DNA from: Streptomyces sp. I05A-00742
GTDB lineage: Bacteria > Actinomycetota > Actinomycetes > Streptomycetales > Streptomycetaceae
Direction: 5' to 3'
Assembly: GCF_013055795.1 (NCBI RefSeq)
Contig: NZ_JABETO010000003.1
Span: 87,074-151,073 of the forward strand
DNA length: 64,000 bases
Part shown: positions 62,676 through 64,000 of the stretch, one piece after another
Layout of the letters: the number at the start of each line of letters is the position of its first letter
Numbering within the stretch: position 1 is the first letter of the stretch
The notes under the pieces: model-generated
Told to the model about the DNA's origin: nothing
What the model saw: only the letters and a program-made list of their open reading frames with translations
Databases searched by the model: none
Made by a program: the position numbers and the translations under genes

Positions 62676-64000
62676 TCACCGGGGCGACGGCCTTCGGGGA
62701 ACCGTGTCCGCGTGCAGCAGGACCAGTGGGTGGAAGCGGTAGTGGTCCTCGCCGGGGGCGCCGTCGGGCTCCGCGAAGAGCAGGCTGCCGTCGACGAGTT
62801 CCTCCAGGGCGCGTTCCGCCTCGGCCTCGGACAGGCCGGTCAGCTCGCCCGCGAGCCGGGCGGTGAAGGGGCCGGGCCCCACCGGGGCGAGCCGGGGCAG
62901 CACGGCCGCGGTGGCCGGGCTCAGCCGGGTCAGGGCGCGGCCGAGGGTGCGGGTCAGATCGAGGTTGCCGTAGCTCAGGGCGGCGAGCCGGGTGCGCGGG
63001 TCGGCGAGCCGGGCGGCGAACCGGGCCACGGCCCGGTGCGGGCGGGCCGCGAGCCGGGCGCCCGCGATCCGCAGCGCGAGCGGCAGTCCGGCGCAGTGGC
63101 GCACCAGGTCCCGGACCGCCGCGGGTTCGGCGCGGATGCGGTCGGCGCCGGCGGTCTCGGCGAGCAGCGCCACGGCGTCCTCGTCGGCGAGCGGTCCGAG
63201 GCTCATGGTGTGGACGGCGGGCACGGTCGCCAGCCGCTCCCGGCTGGTGACGAGCAGCGCGCTGTCCCGGCCGACGGGCAGCAGCCCGGCCAGTTGTCCG
63301 TCGCTCGCGGCGTCGTCGAGTACGACGAGCAGCCGGGAGCCCGCGATCCGGGCCCGGTAGCGGCACACCAGCTCGCCCAGGCCGTGCCGGGCGGTCCGCG
63401 CGGTGTCCGCGGTCTCGCCCAGGGCGGCGAGGATCTCCGCGAGCACGGCCGCGGGAGGGCGGGCGGCCCCGTCGGCGTCATGGAGGTCGGCGTGCACCAC
63501 GCCGTCCGGGAACGCCTCGGCACAGCCGTGGGCCACTTCGGTGGCCAGGGCCGTCTTGCCGCTGCCGGGCATCCCGGTGACCAGCGCCGCCCTGAGCCGT
63601 GCGCCGGGGCCCGAGGGGCGGCGCAGCAGGAGCGACCTGAGCCGGGCCGCCTCGGCGGTGCGCCCGGTGAACGCGGCGGCCCGGGCGGGCAGCAGTACGA
63701 GCGGCCGGCGCGGCGTGCCGGCGCTCTCGCCGCGCAGCATCCGCAGATAGGCGCCGCTGAGCTGCTGTCCGGGCACGACGCCGAGCTGTTCGTCGAGGAT
63801 CCGGCGGCCTTCGCCGTAGACCTGGACGGCCTCGGCCTGCCGGTCGGAGCGGTGCAGTGCGGTGATGAGGTGGGCGCGCAGGTTCTCGTCCATGGGGAAG
63901 CGGGCCACCAGGGAGAGGAGTTCGGGCACCAGGGAGCGGTGCCGGCCGAGCGACAGGTCCGCCTCGATCCGGCGCTCCAGCGCCTGCGTCCGCAGGAATT
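62676..64000 (-). CDS. AfsR/SARP-family regulator with NB-ARC domain (N-terminus beyond window)
   Basis: The reading frame runs off the right edge; about 441 residues are visible. They include the second half of a BTAD domain (LRTQALERRIEADLSLGRHR; AEAVQVYGEGRRILDEQLG) and then an NB-ARC ATPase with P-loop TGMPGSGKTAL, RLLVVLDDA and GLPLALRIAG. It ends soon after the ATPase with no TPR array, unlike AfsR. It is the first visible gene of the leftward operon and probably activates it. Confidence 0.85.
   Translation of the reverse strand, partial: FLRTQALERRIEADLSLGRHRSLVPELLSLVARFPMDENLRAHLITALHRSDRQAEAVQVYGEGRRILDEQLGVVPGQQLSGAYLRMLRGESAGTPRRPLVLLPARAAAFTGRTAEAARLRSLLLRRPSGPGARLRAALVTGMPGSGKTALATEVAHGCAEAFPDGVVHADLHDADGAARPPAAVLAEILAALGETADTARTARHGLGELVCRYRARIAGSRLLVVLDDAASDGQLAGLLPVGRDSALLVTSRERLATVPAVHTMSLGPLADEDAVALLAETAGADRIRAEPAAVRDLVRHCAGLPLALRIAGARLAARPHRAVARFAARLADPRTRLAALSYGNLDLTRTLGRALTRLSPATAAVLPRLAPVGPGPFTARLAGELTGLSEAEAERALEELVDGSLLFAEPDGAPGEDHYRFHPLVLLHADTVPRRPSPR

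Noticed and set aside
1..64000. CRISPR arrays, tRNA or rRNA genes, insertion sequences and prophage segments
   Set aside because: No spaced direct-repeat array, cloverleaf-like segment, transposase gene or phage structural gene was found by reading. The OrfA-like stretch at about 53.9 kb is part of an intact regulator, not a transposase.

Overview
The window is a high-GC actinobacterial chromosome segment, almost certainly from a Streptomyces. Supporting this are the strong G/C third-position bias, GTG and TTG starts, leaderless promoters, a complete conservon (cvnA-E), the mutAB-meaB set and the Ku/LigD-polymerase pair. No rRNA, tRNA, CRISPR array, insertion sequence or replication origin was recognised.

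Left part (1-13.5 kb): small accessory and regulatory units. They are a secreted ricin-type lectin, a divergent MerR/MFS pair with a textbook MerR-type promoter, an MDR oxidoreductase, a 2H phosphoesterase, a RibD-like reductase, a HAD hydrolase facing a GH25 lysozyme, a MarR-MFS operon, an alpha/beta hydrolase-TetR operon with tandem operators, and an M20 peptidase.

Middle part (12.5-38.5 kb): core metabolism and signalling. meaB, mutB and mutA form one operon for methylmalonyl-CoA mutase. Then come an I36-type secreted inhibitor, a PAS-GAF-SpoIIE-HATPase phosphatase, a lipase-maturation-factor-like membrane protein and an HhH-PHP protein. A dense hairpin island separates these from ligD-Pol and Ku (NHEJ). 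A LAL-type ATPase without its HTH follows. The conservon cvnABCD plus its P450 (CYP157-like, ExxR replaced by EQTLW) runs convergently into a C-methyltransferase/terpene-cyclase pair. Lnt, a Gfo/Idh oxidoreductase and a DinB-like protein come next.

38.5-45.5 kb: a lipoprotein, a YafY/WYL regulator and DUF3224 gene sharing a perfect 13-bp-arm operator, ung, two SDRs (one with a 21-bp tandem repeat over its 3' end), a DUF3037/HipA-like pair and a small membrane protein.

Right part (45.5-64 kb, open at the right edge): a meroterpenoid biosynthetic gene cluster. It encodes an RppA-type type III PKS (tetrahydroxynaphthalene), a cupin (quinone-forming oxygenase candidate), a DegT aminotransferase, an O-methyltransferase, a short-chain prenyl diphosphate synthase, an AMP-forming ligase, an NphB-family aromatic prenyltransferase, a class A flavin monooxygenase, a Tat-exported bicovalent-FAD BBE-like oxidase, a class II (DVDDT) terpene cyclase, an MMPL exporter and two SARP/AfsR-type regulators. 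The inferred logic is THN, then flaviolin/mompain-type quinone, then amino-naphthoquinone, then methylation and prenylation, then cyclisation of the prenyl chain, then export. The PKS/aminotransferase/prenyltransferase core resembles furaquinocin-type pathways, but the added class II cyclase and exported BBE oxidase suggest a different, polycyclic product.
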